A DNA stretch of 64,000 bases from assembly GCA_963573315.1 (NCBI GenBank), contig OY752147.1, positions 620,001 to 684,000 on the forward strand. Direction: 5' to 3'. Below, piece by piece: positions 44,985 through 55,761 of the stretch (its first letter is position 1; each line of letters begins with the position of its first letter). The notes beneath the pieces were generated by a model, which saw only the letters and a list, made by a program, of their open reading frames with translations, had not been told where the DNA came from and made no database searches. This DNA comes from Entomortierella parvispora (taxonomy: Eukaryota > Mortierellomycota > Mortierellomycetes > Mortierellales > Mortierellaceae). Both the position numbers and the translations under genes were made by a program.

Positions 44985-47900
44985 TCAGGAAAGACTTGGA
45001 CCAGAGGACGACCTGGGGTCTGGGGACAGAGCAAGCGTCGGTAATGAGGAAGGAGGAGTAGGAATGGGCATAACTCGCTTGAACTTCTTGCGTTGAAAGA
45101 CCATTACGTTTTCTTCTGGCTGCAACAATGGATTGAACGGGATGATCGGCTCTCCCACGCACTTTGAGCTCTCAGTCGAAAAAGGTACCCCGTCTCCAGA
45201 ATTACTGCCATTGCTGATCCATCTATCAGACGAAGCGGATACCGATGGTGAAGGTGGCGATGGTACTAACAAATGTACACCTCCATGACCTACCCCGGAC
45301 CGGTACTCCTCAAACAGTCGATTTTTCTTCCCTTCACCGCCGCTATTAACATTGGCACCATGCTGCAATGAGAACAGTCCAGAGTCTCCGAGAGATGCTC
45401 TCCTTTGCAACTCCTGTGCCTTCAAGACATCGACATGCTTGGTACACATCTCCTGCACAAGCGTGAATCGTCCCACTTTTGTCCCTGGAGTAAACGATCT
45501 AGGTGCCATCCTTGCTGGAGTTGAAGTGAGGGGTATAGAGGGTGGTGCTAAAGGTGTCTGACTCTGATCTGACATCGCCAGTGGCAACGAAACCGCCCTA
45601 TTGCGATTCAAAGGTCCGCCACCCTTGTCATGGGAATGAGAACTCTCCTGATCCTCGACCCCCGCTTCTCCTGCATCCGTCGTAAGGCTGAGTCTTGGGA
45701 TATCTTCTACTAGAATATGGGAGTGAGTATTCCTTTTGTTCCTCGAGGCTAGGGGACTTGGTAACAAGGGGGCCAAAGGTGATCGAGGAGGAAGACATTT
45801 TCTAGACTCATCCTCTTCTCCCTCGTCGTCTTCTTCAAGTGGAGAATCCAAGCCTTTATCCGAGTGTGGAATTTCAATCTGTCTCGAAAGAGGTGATGGG
45901 GAAGGTGAACGCGTTCTGCATGCGGCAGAAGACCCAGAACGAAGATGGCCTGATGGACGATGATATCCTCCCGGTGAGTGACTCTTTGTCCTAGAATGGT
46001 GCTGTAGGGCATGAAGCGCGGCCATTGGGACGTGATGCTGATGTGGTGCTGAGGCGAGCTGTGATGACAAAACTAACGGTTGCGAGGGAGGACTGACTGG
46101 GCTCGTGGACTCCAGAGAACCAACTAACTCAATACCCATACGCGGCTGATGCTGATGCTTCTTATCAATGAAAGGCCCCGTAGATGAACAGCGTGCTTTT
46201 ACACGGTCGCCGTCTATCTCCATTGCTACCGCAGTAAAGGAAGTAAATGACCGTGGGCGACCAACGTTACTTGAAATTTGCAAAGTGTCCTTGGGAGATT
46301 TGACGCCTGCATCAGCTCTTCTTGTCATCTCTCCGACATCTCCTCTGGACCTAGATCCTGGCGGAAGCCCTGAAGGAGGACCTGAATTCCTCCGTGCATG
46401 CGCCCCTGAAGATGCAGCCTCCCATTCTTCGTTCGATCCAGATCTCTGCAGGGTCTGGGTGGAGAAGGTGAGCAAAGGGGTCATATCCGGGTTTGGTCCT
46501 GGCGTCAATGGTTGTCCTTTGGCATGTTCTGGTGTGGTTGACACGGGCTGAGTGCGTGCTGCAGGTGGGGTGATCGTCAGATGTGGCGAAGATTGTCCAG
46601 GTGAAATCTGTGATTCACTATCCCGATTTGGCATGGACCAAAACTGTGGATCCCAGATATTGGCCTTGCGAATACTGCAATTAGTGCTAATCGTACCAAA
46701 CGTCAGATTCTTGTCAGAGCTAAGAGTATTTCCAGTCGATCCAAACTCAGAGCTTGGTCTAGGGCTGCGATCCTGGACAATTCCATGGGCAGTCGTGTAG
46801 CCATGTGCGGCAGAGTCGATCAACGACTCCTGGAACGAACTGGCCCCCTCATCCTGCAGTATGGTGATTCCTGCTAGCCGTGCAAACTCTGTCACAGACA
46901 GATCCTCGGAATGCAACATGTACATCGCATTTGTCCCCGTAGAGGCAGTGCCACCGACTGGTAAGGAAAGATAATGACTGGGTAACGACTGCTTCTTCTT
47001 CGTATTCTTAAATCCCATCTTTTTGCTGGCGATTTCCCAGCCCTTGAAAAAATGACTTGAAGGTGAAGCTGCCAGTGGCAGGTTCTTGCTGCTAAGTGGT
47101 TCTGAGGTAGTTTGTTTTGATGTAGGTGCAGAAGAGGCTAGTGTGGTCGAGAGTGAAGAGGATGACGAAGCCGAACTGCTCGCGGGCGGAGACGTGGCAA
47201 GTCCAAGCAAGGCTAGTGAACGCCAAGGCGACTTTGTTACTCCCCGACCACCACTGGCCGTCGATTCGCCTTTGGTCTCTGTGTATTTCCTCTTTGAATC
47301 ATCAGTCGCCTCATCATAGGGTGCGGCTGTAGCCAAAGCGGTTGTGAGCGCGGGCGTCGATGAGGCAGCAGCAGCTGAAGGAGGTACTGGGAGCATGCTT
47401 TTCCCTGACTTCTGTCGTCTTCTTTTCTTAGCCGTTTTATCGCCGCTAACACCCTCAAAAACCCGTCGCTCAAACACGACATCCGTGACCTTGGCAGGTG
47501 TCTTTGCTGAACGCGATGAGGCAATTGTCGCATGGGCCCTAAAGTCCGAGATCGTGATGTTATACGACGAATGGACAGTGGTGTGCGGACTCTTGTTGCT
47601 GACTTCTCCTGTCGTGGTGGTGCACTTGCCGCTGGTGGTCGAACTGTTGCTACTCGTTGACTGTGGGGAGAAGCCTGTCTTGTTATTACTGCCTCGTACT
47701 TTATGCATAGACCCTTTTAGAGCTGCATTGTCAACCGAGGGAAGATCTTGGGCCCCTCTTTGCTCCTGAGAACGATGAAATGCATGATAATGCGATTGAA
47801 TGAATCCAAAGAACCCTCCACATCGCAATCGTGTCGCCGGACTATGCTTTGACGAGAAGAACCCAGGGTGGCGGTGGTGGCGGTAACGGGATGGCTGCTG

Positions 47901-48278
47901 TTGTTGCTGTTGCTTCTGGTTGGGCTGCACCTGAGGCTGGTCTTGTTCGGAACCATAGTGGCGTGCACGATTTGATAAGGAGCGGTGAATCTGCAGTAAC
48001 TTTGAGAACCTGAATCGTGCGGTCAATGGAGATAGCGGCGAAGATGGCAAGGACGGTGAGGTTGGCGATGATAACGGAGACATTGAAGGCGAAGAAGGCG
48101 AAGAAGACAACAGCGGCGCACATGGCCCCTGGTCAGAGCCAGCTCTGACAAGACAACCATTGGTGGCCGCACCAGAAGTGGTGACCAGAGGTTTGATATT
48201 CTTGGTGCTGGGGTTTGTATTGTGCACAGAAGAAGAGGAGACAGGCGGGCTGGAAGAAGAGTGCAAAGTGGAAGCCAT
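44985..48278 (-). CDS. Large, mostly disordered conserved-looking protein of unknown function
   Basis: Single exon of 1097 residues from the first ATG at 48278 (the frame remains open upstream only with non-ATG codons). Composition is Ser/Pro/Thr/Ala-rich with many simple runs. Ordered islands: LSVTEFARLAGITILQDEGA near the middle, and near the C-terminus KVGRFTLVQEMCTKHVDVLK and VMVFQRKKFKRVMPIPTPP. These islands have normal codon use and look like short binding motifs rather than a domain. No membrane segment or signal peptide. I do not recognise a family; a regulatory or scaffold protein is a guess. The next gene upstream on the same strand is RPC2. Confidence 0.75.
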   Translation of the reverse strand: MASTLHSSSSPPVSSSSVHNTNPSTKNIKPLVTTSGAATNGCLVRAGSDQGPCAPLLSSSPSSPSMSPLSSPTSPSLPSSPLSPLTARFRFSKLLQIHRSLSNRARHYGSEQDQPQVQPNQKQQQQQQPSRYRHHRHPGFFSSKHSPATRLRCGGFFGFIQSHYHAFHRSQEQRGAQDLPSVDNAALKGSMHKVRGSNNKTGFSPQSTSSNSSTTSGKCTTTTGEVSNKSPHTTVHSSYNITISDFRAHATIASSRSAKTPAKVTDVVFERRVFEGVSGDKTAKKRRRQKSGKSMLPVPPSAAAASSTPALTTALATAAPYDEATDDSKRKYTETKGESTASGGRGVTKSPWRSLALLGLATSPPASSSASSSSSLSTTLASSAPTSKQTTSEPLSSKNLPLAASPSSHFFKGWEIASKKMGFKNTKKKQSLPSHYLSLPVGGTASTGTNAMYMLHSEDLSVTEFARLAGITILQDEGASSFQESLIDSAAHGYTTAHGIVQDRSPRPSSEFGSTGNTLSSDKNLTFGTISTNCSIRKANIWDPQFWSMPNRDSESQISPGQSSPHLTITPPAARTQPVSTTPEHAKGQPLTPGPNPDMTPLLTFSTQTLQRSGSNEEWEAASSGAHARRNSGPPSGLPPGSRSRGDVGEMTRRADAGVKSPKDTLQISSNVGRPRSFTSFTAVAMEIDGDRVKARCSSTGPFIDKKHQHQPRMGIELVGSLESTSPVSPPSQPLVLSSQLASAPHQHHVPMAALHALQHHSRTKSHSPGGYHRPSGHLRSGSSAACRTRSPSPSPLSRQIEIPHSDKGLDSPLEEDDEGEEDESRKCLPPRSPLAPLLPSPLASRNKRNTHSHILVEDIPRLSLTTDAGEAGVEDQESSHSHDKGGGPLNRNRAVSLPLAMSDQSQTPLAPPSIPLTSTPARMAPRSFTPGTKVGRFTLVQEMCTKHVDVLKAQELQRRASLGDSGLFSLQHGANVNSGGEGKKNRLFEEYRSGVGHGGVHLLVPSPPSPSVSASSDRWISNGSNSGDGVPFSTESSKCVGEPIIPFNPLLQPEENVMVFQRKKFKRVMPIPTPPSSLPTLALSPDPRSSSGPSLS

Positions 48279-49354
48279 GGCCACAGCCACGGACACACTA
48301 TCTTCCTCTCTCGTCGTGCGTGTTTTTAGTCTCTTCCTCTCTGTATGTGATGGATGAGGGGATGGGTCTATACAGGCAGCCACACACGGAAGATGTTAGA
48401 AGGCAAGAGGGAGAAAGATGTCATGGGAAAACAAAGGGCAAGAGAATAAAAGTGAGGATGTGCCCACCTTTTGGGGAGACTGGCAGCGATGCGGCAAGGT
48501 GGGAAAGAGCACGAGGTCAAGAAGACACAGAGTAGCGAAAAAAAAGTCAAGAACTGGAATGAATGGAGAGAAGGAAGAGATGTCCAATGAGATGCAATCG
48601 AGCTGAATGAGAAAAGGAGGAGGATTCTGAAGGAATAAGGACTCCATTCCCTCATCTCTTCATCAACCTTGGCCCATCGCATCCATTTTCGGTCTCGCTC
48701 ATCTCTTTCTCTCTTCTGCGCCCAACAATGCCCTTCAGGCACTCCCCGCACCGAGCTGCTGGCTGTCAGACGCACATCTCCGTCGGCCGTGTGTCCTGCT
48801 CGCTGTCTTTGCCCGCCTCTCCTTTTGTATGTTTTGTTGTCTTCTTTCAGGAGATGGGAAAAGGCCGTTTACTGCTCCTCCTTCTCTGCTCTGTGTGCCT
48901 GTCGGTCGTTCTCCGTCACCCTTTTGACTGACAGGCAACACACCATCTCTTCCTTTTTTTTTCTTTAGATTTTTTTCGATCGTGTTGTTGCACCTATTCC
49001 GAATCCCTTGAAGACTAAGGTCAACAATGACATTGCCAAGCATCTAGTTGTTAGCGTCTTTCAGGGGAGAAGAGGGTAGAATGGAAAAGGATGAAGGGGG
49101 TGAGATGTGGTCGTGTCAAAGCGCCCTCAATTGATCCCACCTTGGGGACGCTACCCGTTGGGAGCAGCCGGAATACGGTGCGCGACGCGCCGCGTCTACG
49201 GATCTAGATTTTTTTTTCTTTGTTTTATTGGTCAAATGGTAAATGGTGAAATGCAAATGCGAATAGTGGCTCTCTTCTTTCGGCTCCTCTCCTCCCTTCT
49301 CTTTCTTTTCTTCCCCTCCCTTCGCATTTGGACGCGAAGAGGGCACAGCTGCTT
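48279..49354. other. Intergenic: promoter of the disordered protein and 3' flank of RPC2
   Basis: About 1.1 kb, no supported gene. A minus-strand AATAAA (49227-49222) could serve RPC2. The rest is mixed sequence with short biased frames. Confidence 0.55.
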
Positions 49355-52300
49355 TTAAAACACGTTCTGGAGTTGCAACCTTGGAATGACGTTCATCGAC
49401 TGTAGCTCCTGGAACAGCAGCTTGCAAGCGTACGGAATCTGCATTTTGGCCATGCCCTTGGAACTCTTGCAGTGTTGGCACCATCCGGCGTAACCCAACA
49501 ATCCACACTTTTCGCACACATGGATTTCAAAGATATCCGAAGAGATCATCAGACGCTCCAACAACAACATACTGGCACCATAACCAATCAGACAATCTAT
49601 TATCAAAAAAAAGGTAAATGAAAGTTAATAATCACCTTTGAAAACATCCAAACGCAACTTATCCCTTTTTCCTTTTTTTTTTTTTCTTGTCCTCCTTTTC
49701 TTACCTCTCTCCATCTCTCCGAGACGCAATCCTCCGTCTCTTGAACGACCCTCGGTAGGCTGTCTGGTCAGCACAGCACGTGGTCCACGCGAACGGGAAT
49801 GCATCTTGTCCATAACCATGTGCTTCAGCTTTTGATAATAAACTGGGCCAAAGTAAATGTACGCTGACAATGGCTCTCCCGTCACGCCGCTTGTCACGTA
49901 ATCTTTGCCCGAGTAAGAGAATCCGTTCTCGATCAAGATGCGACTCATGTCCTCCACCTTGGATCCTCCAAACGCCGTACCATACTGCAGCTGACCCTTC
50001 AACACTCCAGCCTTGCCAGCCAACAACTCGATCATCTTTCCGACCGTCATACGAGAGGGGAAACCGTGAGGGTTCATGATCACGTCAGGGCAGACGCCCA
50101 AATCCGAGAACGGCATATCCTCCTGCTGAATAATAATACCACAAACTCCCTTTTGTCCGTGACGAGATGAAAACTTGTCTCCCAATTCTGGACGGCGTGT
50201 CTGTCGGATTAATGCCTTAATCAACGTCTGGTCATTGTCGGTAGTCGTCATAAGCACCTTATCCACGTAGCCTTCCATCGCGCTCTTGTAAGACATGGGC
50301 GCGTTCTTGTAAGCATTCGCCGTAGCATCCCTCGCGTTGACTCCAATGTCAGAGCTGGTGTTGGTCGGCATCTGCTTGTTGATGTAGACCTGCCCGGGCT
50401 TGATACGCTCGCCCACAGAGGCAATACCATCTTTGTCAATAACCTCAAACTTTTCTTGGACAATGGTTGGGTCATCTGGGTGCACTGGGGGATCCGCGAG
50501 ACGATCATAGCTTCCGTTGGGGTATTGGCGAAGGAGAGTGGCGTATTTGCGGAGAACTTGGCATCGACCATAACCGCGATCCAGCGAGGCTTTGTTCAAG
50601 ACCAGGGCATCCTCAATATCGTATCCAGAGTTGGACATGACTGCAACAGTGGCGTTCTGACCAGCAGGCAGCTTGTCATATCCAATCATTTCAATCGTCT
50701 TTGTCTTGACCATGGGTTGCTGAGGGTAAACCATCAAATAGAGCAGTGTATCGATACGGTTCAGCTGATTATAGGCAATGGCTCCGATAGCTTGCTTACC
50801 CATAGCACATTGGTAGGTATTACGGGGCGACTGGTTGTGATGGGGGTAAGGAATAAGACCAGCAACGGCACCGAGAATCGTAAAGGGCTCAATCTCCACA
50901 TGAGTCGACTCTGGGATAATCTCTCGCTCATATAGAGCAATGTTGGAATCACTCTCCTCGTTGACGTCCAGGTACTCGATCAATCCCATTCGCAAAAAGT
51001 CATCGAAGCTCAACTTGCCGGCAGACAACTGTTCAATGTGCTCGGTCTTGACACGAGGGCGACCATTCTCTACAATGATCATAGGCCTACAAATACGACC
51101 ACCATCGCAAGAGATATGGACAGAGTTGTGATGGTCGCTGATAAAGATACTGACAAACTCCGAGATACGTCCGGCTCTGCGCATGCGACGGAATGCAGCG
51201 ACAAATTGCTTGCTATGGCGTGTGATTCCAAGAATGTTTCCGTTCAAGAACACCATAAAGGTATCAGGCAAGTAGACTTCTGGTCCGGTCAAGAGGGAAA
51301 CATCTAGAGTGAACAGAGGCAGTGATACATGGGTGAGTATGACATCTTCCATATCACAAAGGACTTTTTAAAAAACACCCTGATAGTAATTCACAAACCT
51401 TCCACACCGAGGATGAAAGCCAACTTGATGATAGGCTCCTCCTCGTCATCGACTGTAATATGGGTCATCAGGGCCAAGTTCTTGACGAGACCGCAAGCCT
51501 CTCCTTCTGGGGTATCGGAGGGACACAACATTCCCCACTGAGAAGGCTGCAGAGCTCTTGGACCGGAAACCTTCCTGGTCTTTTCGAACTGGGACGAAAT
51601 ACGGGTCATCATTCCAAGGGCTGCGATGAAACTCAGGCGACTCAGAACTTGTGTGATACCGGCTCTCTCCATCTTGAAACGCTTCAAGCTCCAGTTTCCT
51701 GAAGAAATGGCACGAACGAATCCAGAGGTGATATGATCTCCATGGAAGAGCAGTTGATTGTATACATCGAATTCCTGTGTCCGGTTGGGCTTTTTCAAGA
51801 CCTTGTCAATGTTCATCTTCAAATCAGTGTTGAATTTTTTGAACAAATCTTCAAACAAGAGCGAAAGCAGCTGTCCAGCCCTATTTGCATACAAGTGAAT
51901 AACATATGGATGACCATTAGCTGCTGCGATCTTGTTGCTTCGATACCTAAATGGATAATCCAGATTATCCATTTCAAAGGTCCTTACAATTCGAGACGCT
52001 TATTTCCAACGTAATCACGATCATCCACCAAGTCCCCGCGGAGCATAGCCATGACAACGCGACGGGTCATAACTGCAACATAGATGCACTTGGGTCTGAA
52101 GTTGTTGTCCTGAACCTCCACATGAGCCAACACAACGGTGGCGAGAATGTCGAGAGCTTCTTCCGACTATGATAATAGGTGAGAACGACGATAACAAGGC
52201 GTCAGATGTAAGCGATAGCAATTTCACATGACGCACTGCAGAAGCTTCGCATATTCTTTGTAAACCGTACTGGTGGTCTGCGGATTCCAGGTCCGAAAGC

Positions 52301-53573
52301 GCGCTTGGGTGATTTGACCCTGGCGCCAATATAGTCCAATGCCTGCTGCTGTGTGAAGATCTTTTTCTGAGAGCACTCTTCCAGATTAGGCGAAAACTTG
52401 TCAACGTATTTGGAGTCATGTCCGCAAACGAGCTGTGTGATTTCCTTGTCTGACTGCATTCCCATGGCCTTGAGTGCGATGACGATAGGAATATCGTCCG
52501 AAATGGAATTATGCTTCAGATAGATTTTTCCGTGCTTGGTACCAACATATGTCTTTGACTTGCGCTCCATGGTAGAACTATTCCATTCGTAAAAAAGGAG
52601 AGTCAGGATCATGCTTCAACAGAACGGAGTTATTATCAATGACAAATGCCACGATCTTCAGTACCTGGTAACACCAGCTTGCACAAAACCCTTGCGATCC
52701 ACGTCAACAATGATACGATTTTTGGACATCTGTTCTTGAACCAAAATGACCTTTTCTACACCCTTGACAACAAAGTATCCACCGGGGTCAAGTGGGCACT
52801 CGTTCATCCTGGCCAACTCCAGCTCATTTTTAGCGGTAAGAACACAGTGGGAACTCCGAAGCATGATGGGCATGCGTCCGATGGGAACACCCTTTCTCCT
52901 GACAATCTGACGACCACGGACGTATTCAACATCAACATAGATGTTCGCAGAGTATGTCAAATCACGAAGACGACATTCGTGGGGAGTATAAGATCTGTTC
53001 ATAGCCTCCTGGTCTGGTCTTTCGGGAGCGCCAACTCTGATTCCAGTGTATCTAGAGGCAAGAAGATGGCAGAAATTAGTGTCGAAGGCGCGGCTGTTTT
53101 GCAACGGAAATGACTCATTTTCAGCAGACTTGTTGATTGCTCCTTGAGTTTGTGTAAGCCTCTGCAATGCTCCTAACCCCCCCTTCACTTACTTCAGATA
53201 AAAATGTGGGTCTACGTCCGACTTAACACGCTCGTTAGCCTTGATGATCTTTTCCAGGTCCACGTTGATGAAGTAGTTAAAGGAGTCGATGTGCTGCTTG
53301 ACCAAACCCTTAACCTTCAAGAATGCAGGCAACAGCTTCCATTTATCCTACGGTATTGTGATAGACACAGGACATGTAAAATGTATGAGCTCGGTGGTAC
53401 TTCCTTGATAACGCTTTTCCTAGGTCAATGCGCGGAAAGCCCTCAGTTACCTCGACGGTAGGAATAGGGTCAGCGAGTCCCTTGCCGCCAAACATGGCCT
53501 CGGCATGGGCCTGAGCTTCCTTGATGCCCTTCTTGACGTCGGCCTTGGCTTCGTCCAGGCTCTTTGAAATCAT
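49355..53573 (-). CDS. RPC2: RNA polymerase III second-largest subunit RPC2 (POLR3B/Ret1)
   Basis: Minus-strand exons 53573..53451, 53347..53193, 53051..52665, 52577..52271, 52166..51988, 51880..51399, 51303..49705 and 49596..49355 give 1157 residues, close to human (1133) and yeast (1149). All phases match. Pol III-specific stretches include [71 protein letters not shown] and [18 protein letters not shown]. The GYDIEDA motif, the SRHGQKG hybrid-binding motif, LRLGEMERD and a C-terminal zinc site ([16 protein letters not shown]) are present; the last intron falls inside MER|D. The subunit forms half of the active cleft that transcribes tRNA and 5S genes in the nucleus. The ATG giving MISKSLDEA was preferred; an upstream in-frame codon exists. 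Confidence 0.96.
51949..51974. repeat. Perfect 12-bp inverted repeat inside an RPC2 intron
   Basis: AAATGGATAATC, spacer CA, then GATTATCCATTT. It lies in the intron between exons 5 and 6 (51881-51987), 14 bases from the donor on the coding strand, so the transcript could form a 12-bp hairpin next to the 5' splice site. Confidence 0.85.
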
Positions 53574-54489
53574 TTGTGAGTTGTGAGTAGACAATGACAG
53601 GTCGAGCACGAGTAAATGAATGAAAGTGGAGGGACGGCTGGTCGAAAGAGGGAGTTCAATTCAACAACAACAAGTCAAGAGTCCTCGGCTGTTGGCTCGA
53701 GAAAGGGATGGACAGAGAGAGAAAGAGAGAGAAGGAGAAAAAGAGCGAGACTATGTCAAAAAGGGTCCTGCTGATGATATGTCTCTTGAGGGAATGAATG
53801 AATGAACGAACGAACGAACGAGCAGACGAACTCAAGGAGGGAGTTCTTTCTCAAGCAGTCTGCGCTTTTGTGTTTTTTTTGTTTTTGAGTGAAGATGGGA
53901 CTGCTCTTTCTCCTGTTCCCGTGACATTGGAAAAAACGACTTTAAAAGACTTCGGGCGCATCATGCATTGGATCCCTCACCATTCCTATCTGGCGGGATC
54001 ACGTATACCTTAATGAGGTTTCCACTGACGAGGTATATTGCTGACACCATTCCGATACACCCAAGCTCCACCCTCTTCAATAGGGAGTGGATGCTAATTT
54101 TTGGAACACCCGCTTTGAGCGGGTGCACTCACCATCTTGCAAGAACAAAAAAAAAAAAACAAATGAAGCAGGGGGATGCCATATATCATATTAAGTGAAT
54201 GTGGATATTTTGTAAATTGCAAGTGTTGAGATTGTCAACGATCGTTCTGGCGTAGGTGACCATTGTCTTTCTTGAGTTGACATACTGCGGCAAGCGAATG
54301 GGTCACGTGTGTCTTGTGCGCGGGTGAAAAGGACTCTCGTAAAAACGCGACTTTGTCGCGCTGTTAAACGTGCACCATGACTCCGATTGACACATTTTTG
54401 ACAACTGCCATGAATATTTATATATACAATGAAAAGGGAGGACTTTGCTATCTACAATGGGGTCAATTGCTGTTTGTTTTCATGCGAGT
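53574..54489. other. Intergenic: RPC2 promoter and 3' flank of the acidic protein
   Basis: About 0.9 kb. A tetranucleotide microsatellite (GAAT)3(GAAC)4 lies at about 53793-53820, a CACGTG E-box at 54304-54309 and a TATATA at about 54420-54425. No supported gene. Confidence 0.55.
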
Positions 54490-55761
54490 TCAAGCTGGAA
54501 GGATTGTGGACGTGTCGAGGTCACTCAACCAAATCTCGTGCACGTAAATTGTTGACCCTTGAGAGTGGTCGTTGTTGCTGGCACCACTGCTGCTGGGTCT
54601 GCTGTCAACGCTGGCAACGTCTGCTGAACCATCGCTGCTGCTGGAGGTGATGCTTGTATTTCCACTGCTGCTGACACGACTCTCGGTGCTGAGGGTTCGA
54701 TAAAGGTCATCCAGACCAAGATTTCTGCGCTGATGAGGCTTTAGGAACAGATCTGCATTCCAGTTGAATCCCTTGCTGCAGAATGGGATGATGTACAACT
54801 CTGAGGAAACCGGTACGGCGGAATAAACTGCATCGTCAAATGAGAGAATAGTTGGTTCCCGGGGAATGGAGTGTGAAGATGAAGATCCGTCCCTTGCCTT
54901 CCCTTTCTTGTCAGAAGATGCCTCTCCATCATTTTCATCGTCATCGTCATCGTCATCATTGTCATTACAGTCGTCGTCGTCGTCGTCGTCGTCGTCGTCT
55001 TGGTCACTTTCACTGTCGCTCTCTTCCATATCCTGTTGATTTTTCTCCTTCCTAAACTCATCGCTGACCGCCTCTGGGATGTCCTGGTTCGCGACGACAG
55101 GTGCCTGTTGAGATAGAGGCAGTGCAGGAGGACATGTTGCAGTCGACTCTTCCATGATCTCATCCACATCCATTGGCTCAGATTGCTCCTGTTCTTGCTT
55201 TTGCTCCTGTACCACGGACGCGGAGGTCTGTGGCCGCGTTATGTTGCATTCCTTGAGAAGCACTTTTGATTGAGCGGTCACAGGTGTGAAAGAAGCAGCA
55301 TCAGAGGGAGAAGCAAAGCTTGTTTGAATCAGAGAGGCGCCGTCCAGGGAAGGGACAGTAGTAAAGCCCTTCTCTGCGGGAGTCTGTTGGATCTGCAGCA
55401 TGGAGATTTCCTCCTCAATAACGCCTTCCATGGGAGAGGGACCGGCCACCTCTACAGCTGTTTTTGCGTCTTCCGTCAAAGTCGGGACTGCTTCGCTGCT
55501 GCTGTCAGGGGGCAAAGTCTTGATAAAGGGCAAAGGAGTTGATCCTGGGATGCACTCGGAATTTTCTGTAATCTGTTTCGTCGCCATTATATGCAACTCT
55601 GCAGAAGCTTCCAGAGTTGTTGTTGTAGCTGTCTTTGTTCTCGTTGTCGCGTTGGCCGTGCCTGGAAGAGGTTGCTGTTGCTTTTTTTGTGGCAGGAGTG
55701 GGAGAGCAGACTTTACAACGACAGGTCGATCCTGTTCTTGGTGTTTGCTTTGTTCACCCAT
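54490..55761 (-). CDS. Acidic Ser/Asp-rich protein of unknown function
   Basis: Single exon of 423 residues from the first ATG at 55761 (MGEQSKHQE); an upstream extension lacks an ATG. The N-terminal two thirds are low-complexity (Gln, Thr, Ser). A long Asp run at about residues 245-275 is coded by a GAC/GAT repeat (about 54940-55010) and is followed by SDKKGKARDGSSSS. After it comes an ordered block: TILSFDDAVYSAVP, ELYIIPFCSKGFNWNADLFL, KPHQRRNLGLDDLYR. The ending, VHEIWLSDL, also looks conserved. The ordered block is the only part likely to have a fold. Acidic run plus disorder fits a nuclear or chromatin-associated protein, but this is only inference. I do not recognise the family. Confidence 0.7.
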   Translation of the reverse strand: MGEQSKHQEQDRPVVVKSALPLLPQKKQQQPLPGTANATTRTKTATTTTLEASAELHIMATKQITENSECIPGSTPLPFIKTLPPDSSSEAVPTLTEDAKTAVEVAGPSPMEGVIEEEISMLQIQQTPAEKGFTTVPSLDGASLIQTSFASPSDAASFTPVTAQSKVLLKECNITRPQTSASVVQEQKQEQEQSEPMDVDEIMEESTATCPPALPLSQQAPVVANQDIPEAVSDEFRKEKNQQDMEESDSESDQDDDDDDDDDDCNDNDDDDDDDENDGEASSDKKGKARDGSSSSHSIPREPTILSFDDAVYSAVPVSSELYIIPFCSKGFNWNADLFLKPHQRRNLGLDDLYRTLSTESRVSSSGNTSITSSSSDGSADVASVDSRPSSSGASNNDHSQGSTIYVHEIWLSDLDTSTILPA

